A DNA stretch of 57,557 bases from Gammaproteobacteria bacterium (GTDB lineage Bacteria; Pseudomonadota; Gammaproteobacteria; Pseudomonadales; Porticoccaceae), in contig JAGPUW010000013.1 of the NCBI GenBank assembly GCA_018069465.1, forward strand, positions 1-57,557. Direction: 5' to 3'. Both the position numbers and the translations under genes were made by a program. This document shows positions 21,714 through 32,890 of this stretch, in pieces (the first letter of the stretch is position 1; every line of letters starts with the position of its first letter). The notes under the pieces were generated by a model, which saw only the letters and a program-made list of their open reading frames with translations, was not told where the DNA came from and did no database searches.

Positions 21714-23317
21714 CGAGCATTGACCAAATGTCGCAGCGGGACAAACAGGTCACTGGCCAGCAAACCCTTTTCACCATGCTCACCAGCCGCTCTATCTGCC
21801 GCCACACTGTGCAAGCAGGCGCCCAGACAGGTCGCCATTGAGGCATTCAGCCCCTGAGCCAGCAAGCCGCCGATAATGCCCGCCAGCACATCGCCCATGC
21901 CGCCACTGGCCATACCGGGATTGCCATAGGGACAGAGCCACAGCGGCAGCACCGCGCCACCCTCTTTTTCACTCTTCACTGGTGCGCCAGAAATTAAAGT
22001 GCCGGCACCTTTTAATAACACCGTGGCCGAATATTTTGCAGCGATGTTTCGGCAGGCCGCCAAACGGTCGGCCTGAATATCACCATTGCTACAGGCCAGC
22101 AGGCGCGCGGCTTCACCGGGGTGGGGGGTCAGCACCCAATTGCTGGCATCGGCACCCGCTCCCACCCGGCCCTCGCTAAGAATATTCAGGGCGTCGGCAT
22201 CGACCACCATCGGCAGGCCGCTGCCAATGGCCTTTTGCAGCATTTGCTCCGACCAGGGCGAGCGCCCCAGCCCCGGCCCAATAACAATCAGCGTTGGGCC
22301 CTCGAGATGGGGTTCTAACTCCTGCCCCGAGGCCACACCTTTGACCATTAATTCCGGGCGCCGCGCCAACAATGCCGGCACATGCTCGGGGCGAGTGGCG
22401 ACACTGACCAGACCGGCACCGACCCGCAGCGCTGCTTCCGCCGCCATCGCCACCGCCCCGCCGTAGCCCTTATCCCCGCCAATCACCAGCACGTGGCCAA
22501 AGCGACCCTTGTGGGCATCGCGCTCGCGTTGCGGAAAAGCCGCCAGCAAAGTATCGAGCTGCAATCGCTCGGCGGCGACGGGCAGCGGCTCTTGTGCTGC
22601 CGCACTGTTAGCAACAGCATCCCCATAAACGACCTCGGGCACCCCGAGATCGCGATACAGCACGTCGCCCGCCAACGCTGGCCCACGGCCAGTCAACAGG
22701 CCGACCTTGATGCCGATAAAGCTCACCGTAATATCGGCCTGCACGGCCACGCCGAGTACCGCGCCGGTATCACTGCACAAACCGGAGGGAATATCGGCGG
22801 ATAAAACGGGCGAACCCAGCTGATGAATATGCTCAATGGCCTGTCGGTAGTCGCCGCGCACTTCGCCACTCATACCCGTGCCCAACAAGGCATCAACCAC
22901 AATACCGCTGGCAAACTGAGTTTCAGTCGGCGAATCGCTATTTGTATTACTAGCTGAATCGCTACGGGAATAGCTCTGCCATGAGCGCATCGCCACCCCA
23001 GCTTCACTGGCAAAGGCCCAGGCTCGCCGTGCGTCGCCCTTTAGTTTCTGTGCATCGGCCAGCTGGACAATTTCAACCGGAATCAACATTTGCTGGGCCA
23101 GGCCAGCCATAATGTAGCCGTCACCGCCGTTATTACCACCGCCACAAAACACGGTGATTTTTTCAGGCGCGGGCCAGCGCGCCAATAGCGCATCGAGGGC
23201 CGCGCGTCCGGCGCGCTTCATCAGTACAATACCGGCAATGCCCTGCTCTTCGATGGCCCGGCGGTCCAATTCCCGTACCGCCTGTGCCGTGTACAGCCTG
23301 TTTGAAATTTTTATCAT
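21710..23317 (-). CDS. nnr: Bifunctional NAD(P)H-hydrate epimerase / ADP-dependent dehydratase
   Basis: 535 residues. The N-terminal YjeF_N epimerase domain (about 1-225) has [14 protein letters not shown]. The C-terminal ribokinase-like dehydratase domain (about 245-530) has [35 protein letters not shown] and [24 protein letters not shown]. Together they repair hydrated NADH and NADPH. It starts a run of overlapping minus-strand genes and is divergent from queG, with only 55 bases between them. Confidence 0.96.
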   Translation of the reverse strand: MIKISNRLYTAQAVRELDRRAIEEQGIAGIVLMKRAGRAALDALLARWPAPEKITVFCGGGNNGGDGYIMAGLAQQMLIPVEIVQLADAQKLKGDARRAWAFASEAGVAMRSWQSYSRSDSASNTNSDSPTETQFASGIVVDALLGTGMSGEVRGDYRQAIEHIHQLGSPVLSADIPSGLCSDTGAVLGVAVQADITVSFIGIKVGLLTGRGPALAGDVLYRDLGVPEVVYGDAVANSAAAQEPLPVAAERLQLDTLLAAFPQRERDAHKGRFGHVLVIGGDKGYGGAVAMAAEAALRVGAGLVSVATRPEHVPALLARRPELMVKGVASGQELEPHLEGPTLIVIGPGLGRSPWSEQMLQKAIGSGLPMVVDADALNILSEGRVGAGADASNWVLTPHPGEAARLLACSNGDIQADRLAACRNIAAKYSATVLLKGAGTLISGAPVKSEKEGGAVLPLWLCPYGNPGMASGGMGDVLAGIIGGLLAQGLNASMATCLGACLHSVAADRAAGEHGEKGLLASDLFVPLRHLVNAR

Positions 23318-23372
23318 TCGCTTTTCCCTGAGATCTGGCAGAATTATACGTTAACCGGAGTACGCTGCCACG

Positions 23373-24482
23373 ATGCCCGTTCCACCCGCCACCCCTCCCA
23401 ATACTGCACTGCCCGATGCTAATTCAGCAGCGGCACTGCAAGCCGACATTCGCCGCTGGGGTCGCGAGCTGGGTTTTCAGCAAGTGGGCTTTACCCATAT
23501 TGATCTCGAGCAGGCCGGGCAACGACTGCAGCAGTGGCTGGCCCAAGGCTTTAACGGCTCGATGCAATGGCTGGGCGAGCACGGCGAGAAGCGCTGGCGA
23601 CCCGAGCAATTACTGCCCGGCACGGTTTCCATTATCAGCGTCAGAATGGATTATTTATCCCCCGACACCGACATGATCGCGCGCCTTAAAGACGGCGACA
23701 GCGCCTACCTGTCCCGCTATGCCCTGGGCCGCGACTACCACAAACTAATCCGCAAACGACTGGCGACACTGGCCAAACGCATAGAGCAACACAGCCAGCA
23801 GCCAGTGATTCAACGGCCCTTTGTCGACAGTGCTCCAGTGATGGAAAAGCCCATTGCCGAACAGGCTGGGCTCGGCTGGATCGGCAAAAACACTCTAGTA
23901 CTCAATCGCGAGGCCGGCTCGTGGTTTTTCCTCGGCGAGCTATACACTAGCCTGGCATTACCCGCCGACACGCCCGCCACTGAAAAACAGTGTGGCAATT
24001 GCCGGGCCTGCCTGAAAATCTGCCCGACCAATGCCTTCCCCGAGCCCTATGTGCTGGACGCCCGGCGCTGTATTTCCTATCTGACTATCGAAAACAAAGG
24101 CCCCATTGCCCTGGAATTTCGCGAGGCCATCGGCAATCGGGTATTTGGCTGCGACGACTGCCAGATTATTTGCCCCTGGAATCGCTTCGCCAAAGCGACC
24201 AGTGAAGACGACTTTCGCCCCCGCCACAGCCTCGACAACATAAAACTCCTCACCCTGTTTCAGTGGACAGAGGAAGAATTCTTGCGCCTCACCGCCGGTT
24301 CACCCATTCGCCGTATTGGCTATGAGCGCTGGCAGCGCAACCTCGCCATTGGCCTCGGCAATGCACCGAGCTCCCGTGAAATCATCGCCGCTCTCGAACA
24401 GGCACTGCCCCAGTCCTCGGCTTTAGTCAGCGAGCACATTCAATGGGCACTGGACCAGCAGCACAAACGCGCAGGCTCCTAG
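23373..24482 (+). CDS. queG: Epoxyqueuosine reductase QueG
   Basis: 369 residues. Two 4Fe-4S clusters are visible: CGNCRACLKICPTNAF (near 206-221) and CDDCQIICPWN (near 257-268). Family motifs such as FVDSAPVMEKPIAEQAGLGWIGKNTLVLN also appear; these carry the catalytic Asp and the cobalamin-binding region. It performs the last step of queuosine synthesis in tRNA. The C-terminal HEAT-like end is shortened compared with some bacillus versions but usual for proteobacteria. It is divergent from nnr, as in Escherichia coli. Confidence 0.97.
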   Translation: MPVPPATPPNTALPDANSAAALQADIRRWGRELGFQQVGFTHIDLEQAGQRLQQWLAQGFNGSMQWLGEHGEKRWRPEQLLPGTVSIISVRMDYLSPDTDMIARLKDGDSAYLSRYALGRDYHKLIRKRLATLAKRIEQHSQQPVIQRPFVDSAPVMEKPIAEQAGLGWIGKNTLVLNREAGSWFFLGELYTSLALPADTPATEKQCGNCRACLKICPTNAFPEPYVLDARRCISYLTIENKGPIALEFREAIGNRVFGCDDCQIICPWNRFAKATSEDDFRPRHSLDNIKLLTLFQWTEEEFLRLTAGSPIRRIGYERWQRNLAIGLGNAPSSREIIAALEQALPQSSALVSEHIQWALDQQHKRAGS

Positions 24483-24485
24483 CTA

Positions 24486-24514
24486 TTGATATAAGTTGCA
24501 CCCCACTGTAAAAT
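24486..24514 (+). promoter_or_regulatory. Sigma-70 promoter of rpsT
   Basis: TTGATA at 24486-24491 and TAAAAT at 24509-24514 are separated by exactly 17 bases. This places the transcript start about 38 bases before the rpsT GTG codon. Strong match for a highly expressed ribosomal gene. Confidence 0.7.
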
Positions 24515-24559
24515 CCCCGACCTCGAAATCAGACTCAACTTATTACGGAGCAACGCCCG

Positions 24560-24829
24560 GTGGCCAATTCACCCCAAGCACGCAAGCGCGCCAAACAAAA
24601 TGAAAAACGACGTCAGCACAACGCCAGCATGCGTTCTATGGCTCGCACCTATTTGAAGAAAGTGACTGTCGCGATTGAATCCGGCGATGTCGAAGCCGCC
24701 AAAGCAGCTTACATCGCTGCAGTACCCGTTATCGACCGTATTGCCGACAAGGGTGGCGTCATGCACAAAAACAAAGTTGCCCGGCACAAAAGCCGTCTCA
24801 ACATCAAAATTAAAGCGATGTCTGCTTAA
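24560..24829 (+). CDS. rpsT: 30S ribosomal protein S20
   Basis: 89 residues, very basic, with [25 protein letters not shown] at the start and the [13 protein letters not shown] motif. It binds the 5' domain of 16S rRNA early in assembly. The start codon is GTG with ACGGAG upstream. S20 genes often use rare start codons (UUG in Escherichia coli), which is linked to autoregulation of translation. It is monocistronic, with its own promoter and terminator. The last codons take part in a predicted RNA stem (see the structure at 24811-24881). Confidence 0.98.
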   Translation: MANSPQARKRAKQNEKRRQHNASMRSMARTYLKKVTVAIESGDVEAAKAAYIAAVPVIDRIADKGGVMHKNKVARHKSRLNIKIKAMSA

Positions 24830-24881
24830 AGTCAGCTCTTCAGTTTTCGTTGTTCGTCAAACGAAACTGAACATCGCTTTA
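24811..24881 (+). promoter_or_regulatory. Nested RNA stem spanning the rpsT stop codon
   Basis: TAAAGCGATG (24811-24820, inside the last codons) is perfectly complementary to CATCGCTTTA (24872-24881). Between them 24839-24851 pairs with 24860-24871 (TTCAGTTTTCGTT with AACGAAACTGAA, one bulged T). The stop codon lies in the internal loop. No T-run follows, so this is not a simple terminator. It could protect the 3' end, feed back on translation or be processed into a small RNA. The role is inferred. Confidence 0.5.
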
Positions 24882-24976
24882 GCACCGCGTTGTTAAGCGC
24901 AAGCTGTCAGCGTTAAAAGCCGATGCACAAAACGCAGCTTTCGTTTTCGACTGTTGCCATTGATGTTTCAGCTGCC

Positions 24977-25014
24977 AATAAACCCTGCTCTTTGAAGCGG
25001 GGTTTATTGTTTGT
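24977..25014 (+). terminator. Rho-independent terminator of rpsT
   Basis: AATAAACCC (24977-24985) pairs perfectly with GGGTTTATT (25000-25008) and is followed by GTTTGT. It is placed about 150 bases past the rpsT stop. Confidence 0.7.
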
Positions 25015-25067
25015 GGCCCGTCGAAAACACACCGACCTCAACGACACCCCGCAAAATAAGCTGCCAT

Positions 25068-25101
25068 AAAAAAACCCGCGTTAGTTAACGCGGGTTTTTT
25101 T
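25068..25101. terminator. Bidirectional terminator between rpsT and the enoyl-CoA hydratase gene
   Basis: CCCGCGTTA (25075-25083) pairs with TAACGCGGG (25086-25094) and is flanked by seven A on the left and seven T on the right. It therefore terminates transcription from both sides. The minus-strand hydratase gene ends at 25129, 28 bases away. Confidence 0.9.
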
Positions 25102-25128
25102 AGTGTCGCTAATATTACTCAGCGTTTA

Positions 25129-25932
25129 CTAGCCTTTCTTTGCAGAAGGGAAAACCGCTGGGCGCTTTTCCTTCACTGCGGCAATACCTTCAGCGGCATC
25201 TTCACCGAGAAAGCAGAGCATTTCCATACGCAGAGAGTTATCAAAAATAGGTGAGGCCATCTGCATCCAGCCGTTGAGCGACGACTTGGTACCGCGAATT
25301 GCCTGCTGGCTGCCCGCTGCCAGCTTATCGGCAATTTCCATCGCCTTGGGCAGTACTTCGTCAGCCGGTTTGCACATGGTCACCATACCCATACGCTCAG
25401 CTTCTACGCCGTTAATAAATTCTGCTGTCATCAGGTAGTACTTGGCTTTTGCCATGCCGCAGAGTAGTGGCCAGATAATCGCCGCGTGATCACCGGCGCC
25501 AACACCCAGCTTAACGTGGCCATCGGTAAACTTGGCAGTTTCGGACATGACACTGATATCAGCCATCAAAGCGACAGCCAGACCAGCACCAACGGCGACA
25601 CCGTTAATGGCAGAAATGACGGGCTTTTCCAGTGCCAGTAAGCGGTAGACAATATCGGCCGCCTCTTTCTGGATTCTTTGTACACCGGCAGCATTACCTA
25701 CCTGGCCTTCGACCCAGTTCAGGTCGCCACCAGCGGAGAAGGCTTTACCAGCACCCGTGACCACGACAACATTGGTGTCATCGTCTTTGGCTACCGTATC
25801 CCAAACCTGTGTCAGCTCCCAATGCAGGCGCGCATTGGTGGCGTTCATCACTTCGGGGCGGTTGAGGGTAATGGTTAATACACCATTGGGCTTAAGGTCA
25901 AATAATAGGTGTTCGTAATCTGCGTATTCCAT
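25129..25932 (-). CDS. Enoyl-CoA hydratase/isomerase family protein
   Basis: 267 residues of the crotonase fold. The two oxyanion-hole loops are visible as GAGKAFSAGGDLNW (about 59-73) and NGVAVGAGLAVALMADISVMSE (about 110-131). At the usual catalytic positions the sequence has VKLGVGAGDHAAIIWPLLCG, where classical hydratases have Glu residues, so the catalysed reaction may differ from simple hydration. The C-terminal helical part is complete. It lies next to a carboxymuconolactone-decarboxylase-like gene on the same strand, and both may serve acyl-CoA or aromatic catabolism. Confidence 0.88.
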   Translation of the reverse strand: MEYADYEHLLFDLKPNGVLTITLNRPEVMNATNARLHWELTQVWDTVAKDDDTNVVVVTGAGKAFSAGGDLNWVEGQVGNAAGVQRIQKEAADIVYRLLALEKPVISAINGVAVGAGLAVALMADISVMSETAKFTDGHVKLGVGAGDHAAIIWPLLCGMAKAKYYLMTAEFINGVEAERMGMVTMCKPADEVLPKAMEIADKLAAGSQQAIRGTKSSLNGWMQMASPIFDNSLRMEMLCFLGEDAAEGIAAVKEKRPAVFPSAKKG

Positions 25933-26014
25933 GGTGCTTCCTCTATAACGACTTATTGTTTAAGGCTACCCAAAGGCGACCTGAAAAGTAATGGACCGGC
26001 TTGCCTCGCTAACG

Positions 26015-26578
26015 CTAGCGCACCAGGTCGGGGTCGAGGGTCATACCCTCATCGAGCTGAACACCCAGGGTGTTCAAAGCCATCGACACCAGGTTGTACT
26101 GCCCTGCAGTAAACACGATGTCCATAATTTGTTGGGTATTGTAATGTTCGCACAGACCCTGCCAGGTCTCATTGCTAATAAAAGCATCGCCGTGTAGCTC
26201 GTCGGTGGCTTTAATCAGCAACGCTTCGTTTGGCGTCCAGTGCGCGGCGTCAGCACCTTCTTTGATGAGTTCCATCTCTGCATCAGTCATGCCGCACTCT
26301 TTGCCGATGAGGACATGCTGGCCCCACTCATAGCCCGACTTACACAGCCAGCCGATGCGCAGGATGACGATTTCTCGGTCGCGCAGGCTGATCTCAGACT
26401 TGCCCATAATGTGGTTGGCAAAGACCATCCAGCGCTTGGCCAGACCGGCATGATTGGCGAGGGTTTTAAAAATATTCAGCACCCGACCGCCCATTTGCGC
26501 TTTGCCAAGGGCTTCTTTTTGCGCCTCATTCCACTCTTCGACCGGTACCGGGTGTACCCGTGGTGTCTTCATTCTCAT
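26015..26578 (-). CDS. Carboxymuconolactone decarboxylase-family protein
   Basis: 187 residues, helical. The core LRDREIVILRIGWLCKSGYEWGQHVLIGKECG (about 62-93) is the conserved segment of a CMD/AhpD-like subfamily. Only one Cys of the possible CxxC pair is present, so it is unlikely to be a peroxiredoxin-reductase of the AhpD type. Related proteins are commonly found beside acyl-CoA genes without a proven activity. It is 82 bases upstream of the enoyl-CoA hydratase gene, same strand. Function not established. Confidence 0.82.
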   Translation of the reverse strand: MRMKTPRVHPVPVEEWNEAQKEALGKAQMGGRVLNIFKTLANHAGLAKRWMVFANHIMGKSEISLRDREIVILRIGWLCKSGYEWGQHVLIGKECGMTDAEMELIKEGADAAHWTPNEALLIKATDELHGDAFISNETWQGLCEHYNTQQIMDIVFTAGQYNLVSMALNTLGVQLDEGMTLDPDLVR

Positions 26579-26630
26579 CGTCTATTCCCCATTTCTTTAT
26601 TATTTATGCTGCTGCCTTAAAACCTCAGGC

Positions 26631-27107
26631 TTAGCCGTGAGAGACATCATCAATTTCATATTGAACGTCACCCGAGGGCGTTTTCACGACCACCACATCG
26701 CCAATTTGCTTGCCCATTAAGGCGCGAGCGATGGGCGATTGATAGGAAATTTTGCTCTGCTTAATGTCGGATTCATCATCGCCAACGATGGTGTAAGTGA
26801 CGGTGACATCGCTATCGAGATTGATGATGGTGACAGTCACGCCAAAAATAACTCTATCACTGGCAGGTATTTTACTGATATCGATCACCTGAACATGGCT
26901 GAGCTTGCTTTCAACTTCTTGAACCCTGCCCTCGGTAAAACTTTGCTCATCCCTGGCGGCATGATATTCAGCATTTTCTTTTAAGTCACCGTGGGCGCGA
27001 GCTTCGGCAATTGCAGCGACAATACGTGGGCGCTGAACTTTTTTCAGATCTTCAAGCTCCGCTCGCAGAGTGGACTCACCCAGTACTGTCATTGGTACTT
27101 TATTCAT
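26631..27107 (-). CDS. greA: Transcription elongation factor GreA
   Basis: 158 residues. The N-terminal antiparallel coiled coil (about 1-75) bears the acidic tip segment [16 protein letters not shown], which reaches into the RNA polymerase secondary channel and stimulates cleavage of backtracked transcripts. The C-terminal FKBP-like domain ends with [23 protein letters not shown]. It overlaps carB by four bases, as in Pseudomonas (carA-carB-greA). Confidence 0.98.
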   Translation of the reverse strand: MNKVPMTVLGESTLRAELEDLKKVQRPRIVAAIAEARAHGDLKENAEYHAARDEQSFTEGRVQEVESKLSHVQVIDISKIPASDRVIFGVTVTIINLDSDVTVTYTIVGDDESDIKQSKISYQSPIARALMGKQIGDVVVVKTPSGDVQYEIDDVSHG

Positions 27108-30100
27108 ACTATTTTGCCTTTGTGAATTTCCTGTAATACCCGCACCCGCATCTCACCTTTGTGCCGCAGGGCCATACATACCGCGTTGCCACCGGCCATT
27201 GTCGTGGTGTAATAAACACCTTTCGCTTCAGCGCTGGAACGAATCGTCGACGAGTCGGCGACCGCGACGCGCCCCTCAGTGGTATTGACGATTAAATCAA
27301 CCTTGCCATTTTTGATCATATCGACAATATGTGGCCGACCTTCTTTCACTTTATTGACGATATCGACGTCAATACCGGCATCGAGAATGAGCTGCCCGGT
27401 ACCGCGAGTCGACACCAGTTTAAAACCGATTTCGGCAAGCTGGCGAGCGACACCGACGACCTCGTTTTTATCGCGCTCGCGAACACTTAAGAACGCCGTG
27501 CCCTTTTGAGGAATCTCATCCCCCGCGCCGAGCTGCGCTTTGGCGTAGGCCTCGGCAAAGGTTTCACCGATGCCCATCACCTCACCAGTAGACTTCATTT
27601 CTGGGCCGAGAATGGGGTCGATGCCGGGGAATTTATTGAAGGGGAAAACCGCCTCTTTAACACTGAAGTGCTTAGGCACAATTTCCTCGGTAAAACCCTG
27701 ACTGGCCAGACTCTGACCCGCCATGCAACGGGCGGCAACTTTGGCCAGTGATACGCCGATACACTTGGAGACAAAGGGCACAGTACGCGAGGCTCTGGGG
27801 TTGACCTCAATGACATAAATTTTGTCGTCCTGCCAGGCCAGCTGCACGTTCATCAAGCCCTTAACCTGAAGCTCTCGGGCCATGACTTTGACCACCTCCT
27901 TCATCTGCTCCTGCACCTCGGCGGGCAAACTATAGGGCGGCAATGAACAAGCCGAGTCACCGGAGTGAATACCCGCCTGCTCAATGTGCTGCATCAGCGC
28001 GCCGATGACGACTTCTTCACCATCGGACACGGCGTCAATATCCAGTTCGATCGCCGATGACAGGAAGTAGTCGAGCAACACCGGGGAGTCGTCCGAGACT
28101 TTCACCGCTTCATGCATATAGCGCAGTAGCTCGTCTTCAGCGTAAACAATTTCCATGGCGCGACCGCCGAGCACATAGGAGGGCCGCACCACCAGCGGAT
28201 AGCCAATGTCTGTTGCCTTTTCCAAAGCCGCATCGACCGAGCGCACCGTGGCGTTGGGCGGTTGCAGCAGGCCGAGCTTTTCAATCATTTGTTGAAAGCG
28301 CTCGCGGTCTTCGGCGCGATCGATGGCATCGGGCGTGGTGCCAATAATCGGTACACCTTCGGCCTCAAGTGCCCGCGCTAACTTGAGCGGCGTTTGGCCA
28401 CCAAATTGTACGATCACTCCCACCGGCTTTTCGAGAGCGACAATTTCCAGCACATCTTCCAGCGTCACCGGTTCAAAATAGAGGCGATCAGAGGTGTCGT
28501 AGTCGGTGGATACGGTCTCGGGGTTACAGTTGACCATAATGGTCTCGTAGCCATCTTCACGCATCGCCAATGCCGCATGCACACAGCAGTAGTCGAACTC
28601 GATGCCCTGACCAATGCGATTGGGGCCACCACCGAGCACCAGAATTTTATCCCGATCGGTCGGTGCCGCCTCACACTCCTCCTCGTAGGTGGAGTACATA
28701 TAGGCGGTATCGGTGGCGAACTCCGCCGCACAGGTATCGACGCGCTTGTAGACGGGCTTAATATTCAATTCGCGACGGCGGGTTCTGACCACCGTCTCAT
28801 CGACGCCGAGCAAGTCGGCAAGTCGCCGGTCGGCAAAACCCTTGCGCTTAAGGGCATACATCGATGCCCCGTCGAGGCTGGCGACATCGCTGCCCACCAG
28901 TGCTTGCTCGGTCTGGACGAGATCGGCGATTTGCACTAAAAACCAGCGGTCTATATTGGTCAGCTCGAACACGTCGTCCAAACTCAAGCCCGCCCGGAAG
29001 GCGTCTGCTATAAACCAGACGCGCTCAGGCTGGGCCGAGGCCAGTTGCTCGCGAATAATACCTTCGGCACCATCGCTGGCGAGATCAACATGGGGATCAA
29101 AGCCTGCAACGCCAACCTCGAGACCACGCAGGGCTTTTTGCAGCGACTCCTGAAAAGTGCGGCCAATGGCCATCACCTCGCCGACTGATTTCATCTGGGT
29201 AGTCAGTACCGGGTCGGCCTTGGCAAATTTCTCAAAGGCAAAACGCGGTATTTTGGTGACGACGTAATCAATGCTCGGCTCAAAGGAAGCCGGTGTCGCA
29301 CCGCCGGTAATATCGTTTTTCAACTCATCGAGGGTGTAGCCCACTGCCAACTTGGCGGCAATTTTGGCAATCGGAAAGCCCGTTGCCTTAGAAGCCAGCG
29401 CCGAGGAGCGGGACACCCGTGGGTTCATCTCAATAACCACCAAACGGCCATCTTCTGGGTTGACGCCAAACTGTACGTTGGAGCCACCGGTCTCAACGCC
29501 GATCTCGCGCAGCACGGCAACCGAGGCGTTGCGCATCAACTGGTATTCTTTATCGGTCAGGGTTTGCGCCGGGGCGACGGTGATCGAGTCTCCGGTGTGA
29601 ATGCCCATCGGGTCGAAGTTTTCAATCGCGCAGACAATAATGCAGTTGTCGTTCTTGTCCCGCACCACCTCCATTTCAAACTCTTTCCAGCCAATCAGCG
29701 ACTCATCAATTAACAGCTCACTGGTCGGCGACAGGTCGAGGCCGCGCTTACAAATCTCTTCAAATTCTTCGCCGTTATAGGCGATGCCACCACCGGAGCC
29801 ACCCATGGTAAAGGAGGGGCGGATAATGCAGGGGTAGCCAAACTGATCGGGCACCTGCAGAGCTTCTTCCAAACTGTGGACGATGTAGGAGCGCGGCGTC
29901 TCCAGGCCAATCGCCTTCATCGCCTTATCGAAGCGCTCTCTGTCCTCCGCTTTGTCGATGGCATCAGCACTGGCGCCAATAAGCTCGACACCGAATTTTT
30001 CAAGCACCCCCTCCCTCGCCAAATCGAGGGCGCAGTTAAGCGCGGTCTGCCCACCCATGGTTGGCAGCACGGCGTCGGGGCGCTCCTGTTCGATAATTTT

Positions 30101-30325
30101 CGCCACCGTGCGCCACTCGACGGGCTCGATGTAAGTGGCATCGGCCATCGCCGGGTCGGTCATGATAGTCGCCGGATTTGAGTTCACCAGCACTACCCGG
30201 TAGCCCTCTTCACGCAGCGCTTTACACGCCTGGGCGCCGGAGTAGTCGAACTCACAGGCCTGGCCAATCACAATCGGGCCGGCACCGAGAATCAAAATAC
30301 TGTGTATGTCAGTGCGTTTTGGCAT
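27104..30325 (-). CDS. carB: Carbamoyl-phosphate synthase large subunit
   Basis: 1073 residues, full length. Two homologous synthetase halves each have an ATP-grasp: the first begins [24 protein letters not shown], and the second begins [25 protein letters not shown] near 555. The C-terminal methylglyoxal-synthase-like allosteric domain (about 940-1073) is where UMP and ornithine regulate the enzyme. It makes carbamoyl phosphate for arginine and pyrimidines with CarA. It is separated from carA by 41 bases. Confidence 0.99.
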   Translation of the reverse strand: MPKRTDIHSILILGAGPIVIGQACEFDYSGAQACKALREEGYRVVLVNSNPATIMTDPAMADATYIEPVEWRTVAKIIEQERPDAVLPTMGGQTALNCALDLAREGVLEKFGVELIGASADAIDKAEDRERFDKAMKAIGLETPRSYIVHSLEEALQVPDQFGYPCIIRPSFTMGGSGGGIAYNGEEFEEICKRGLDLSPTSELLIDESLIGWKEFEMEVVRDKNDNCIIVCAIENFDPMGIHTGDSITVAPAQTLTDKEYQLMRNASVAVLREIGVETGGSNVQFGVNPEDGRLVVIEMNPRVSRSSALASKATGFPIAKIAAKLAVGYTLDELKNDITGGATPASFEPSIDYVVTKIPRFAFEKFAKADPVLTTQMKSVGEVMAIGRTFQESLQKALRGLEVGVAGFDPHVDLASDGAEGIIREQLASAQPERVWFIADAFRAGLSLDDVFELTNIDRWFLVQIADLVQTEQALVGSDVASLDGASMYALKRKGFADRRLADLLGVDETVVRTRRRELNIKPVYKRVDTCAAEFATDTAYMYSTYEEECEAAPTDRDKILVLGGGPNRIGQGIEFDYCCVHAALAMREDGYETIMVNCNPETVSTDYDTSDRLYFEPVTLEDVLEIVALEKPVGVIVQFGGQTPLKLARALEAEGVPIIGTTPDAIDRAEDRERFQQMIEKLGLLQPPNATVRSVDAALEKATDIGYPLVVRPSYVLGGRAMEIVYAEDELLRYMHEAVKVSDDSPVLLDYFLSSAIELDIDAVSDGEEVVIGALMQHIEQAGIHSGDSACSLPPYSLPAEVQEQMKEVVKVMARELQVKGLMNVQLAWQDDKIYVIEVNPRASRTVPFVSKCIGVSLAKVAARCMAGQSLASQGFTEEIVPKHFSVKEAVFPFNKFPGIDPILGPEMKSTGEVMGIGETFAEAYAKAQLGAGDEIPQKGTAFLSVRERDKNEVVGVARQLAEIGFKLVSTRGTGQLILDAGIDVDIVNKVKEGRPHIVDMIKNGKVDLIVNTTEGRVAVADSSTIRSSAEAKGVYYTTTMAGGNAVCMALRHKGEMRVRVLQEIHKGKIV

Positions 30326-30366
30326 AAGTGTTTATCGCGCCTGTTTAGTCAGCCTCTATCGAGGCC

Positions 30367-31530
30367 CTATGTGTTGGAAGAGTGTTGTGACATCAAATCG
30401 AAGAAATGATCAAACAAGGGGGCCGCATCGTGGGGGCCGGGGCTGGCCTCGGGATGACCCTGAAAACTAAAGGCCGGCTTGTCGGTGCGGTGAATGCCCT
30501 GCAGCGAGTCGTCAAACAACGAGCGGTGAGTGGCGCGCAAAGTCGCCGGCAAGCTCTTTTCATCGACCGAAAAGCCGTGATTCTGGCTGGTGATCAGCAC
30601 CGTCTTGTCATCGAGGTTTTGCACTGGATGATTGGCGCCGTGATGGCCGAACTTCATTTTCAGGGTTTCAGCACCCGATGCCAGAGCCAGCAACTGGTGG
30701 CCGAGGCAAATGCCAAACAGGGGGATGCCCGCATCGAGCAAGTCATTAATCGCCGCAATGGCGTAGTCGCAGGGCTCGGGGTCACCGGGGCCGTTGGACA
30801 AAAATACGCCATCCGGGGCCATCGCCAGTACCGCCGCAGCGGGGGTTTGCGCGGGCACGACGGTCAACTGGCAACCGCGATCAACCAACATGCGCAGAAT
30901 ATTGCGTTTTACACCAAAATCGTAAGCCACCACTTTATAGGGTGGGCGCTCAGGCGTGGCTTGTGTCGATGAAGAAGCGGCAGCGCTGGCCAATTGCCAG
31001 GAGGCTTCACGCCATTCATAGGGCTTGCTGACGGTGACTTCTTTGGCCAGGTCCAGACCCTTTAAACCACCAAAGGTCTGGGCGGCGGCCAGTGCCTGTT
31101 CGACATCGACATCACCGGCCATCAGGCAGCCATTCTGCGCACCTTTACTGCGCAATAAGCGCGTCAGTTTGCGGGTATCAATATCGGCGATACCGACAAC
31201 ACCGCGCTCTTTAAGGTAGTCGTCAAGATTCTGCTGACTGCGAAAATTACTGACCAGTAAGGGTAGATCGCGAATTACCAGCCCGCCAGCCCAAATAGCC
31301 GTGGACTCTTCATCGTCGGCATTAACACCGACATTGCCGATATGGGGATAGGTGAGAGTAACGATTTGGCGCGCGTAAGACGGGTCAGTAAGAATCTCCT
31401 GATACCCGGTTAAGGCCGTATTAAAGACCACTTCGCCACTGGAGATGCCTTCGGCACCGATAGATGTGCCTTTAAAAACAGTACCGTCCGCGAGTACGAG
31501 AATGGCGGGGCGACGGGCAGGCAGATTCAA
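30367..31530 (-). CDS. carA: Carbamoyl-phosphate synthase small subunit
   Basis: 387 residues from a TTG at 31530, which has GAGGAG six bases upstream. A TTG six codons earlier (31548) lacks such a site. The N-terminal small-subunit domain starts [14 protein letters not shown]. The class-I glutamine amidotransferase domain carries the nucleophile in [12 protein letters not shown] and the His-Glu pair in [14 protein letters not shown]. It supplies ammonia to CarB. A 470-base leader with a terminator-like hairpin separates it from dapB. Confidence 0.97.
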   Translation of the reverse strand: MNLPARRPAILVLADGTVFKGTSIGAEGISSGEVVFNTALTGYQEILTDPSYARQIVTLTYPHIGNVGVNADDEESTAIWAGGLVIRDLPLLVSNFRSQQNLDDYLKERGVVGIADIDTRKLTRLLRSKGAQNGCLMAGDVDVEQALAAAQTFGGLKGLDLAKEVTVSKPYEWREASWQLASAAASSSTQATPERPPYKVVAYDFGVKRNILRMLVDRGCQLTVVPAQTPAAAVLAMAPDGVFLSNGPGDPEPCDYAIAAINDLLDAGIPLFGICLGHQLLALASGAETLKMKFGHHGANHPVQNLDDKTVLITSQNHGFSVDEKSLPATLRATHRSLFDDSLQGIHRTDKPAFSFQGHPEASPGPHDAAPLFDHFFDLMSQHSSNT

Positions 31531-32002
31531 TACAGACTCCTCTATCAACGAAAATGAATAAAACGAGATAACCTGCCGGCAAGGTGTCGAACTATCGAGT
31601 CGAACTTAGGCCTGTATCGGGAAATGACTTTTCTGCGGCTGTAAAAAAACGAGATGAACCAGTCGTTCCATCTCGTTTAGTCGCGCATTCTGTAGGTCAT
31701 TTCACCTCTTAGATACAGGTCTTCCGGGCAGTGGAAACCTGAGTCGGAATTTTAGGAGATTACAAGCATTGTGTCCAGCACCACGCTTGCTCTATCTTAA
31801 ATGAATCTGCGGGCAGAGGGCACAGAAGCCAGCCACCGGGAAAACCACCGCAAGAAAGAAAACCAAAAGAGATACAAGCCTTTACAGCGATGTCACAGGG
31901 GAAAACTTGACCTCGCCTCACCTGGTTTAACGCAGCCATGTGAGGCGCAACGTGCGTTTTTTTGGCGACTTAAATCAACGCTGCATCAAGACCGCCAGCC
32001 AA
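31531..32002 (-). other. Gene-free region between dapB and carA
   Basis: About 470 bases without a convincing gene. It contains a terminator-like hairpin at 31643-31678 (separate entry) and an inverted repeat, GCCTCAC at 31915-31921 with GTGAGGC at 31940-31946, downstream of dapB. A plus-strand frame starting at 31801 overlaps dapB and looks spurious. The promoter and any arginine or pyrimidine control of carAB should lie here, but I cannot name specific sites. Confidence 0.4.
31643..31678 (-). terminator. Terminator or attenuator hairpin upstream of carA
   Basis: On the minus strand AAACGAGATG pairs with CATCTCGTTT around a 12-base interval, followed by a run of T. It lies about 325 bases past the dapB stop and about 110 bases before the carA start. 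It may end the dapB transcript or act as an attenuator in the carA leader. Confidence 0.6.
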
Positions 32003-32839
<837 letters not shown>

Positions 32840-32890
32840 TCACGAGCCCCTTAAGCTAACTCAAGCTTAAGATTTAGCCAATATTAAGGC

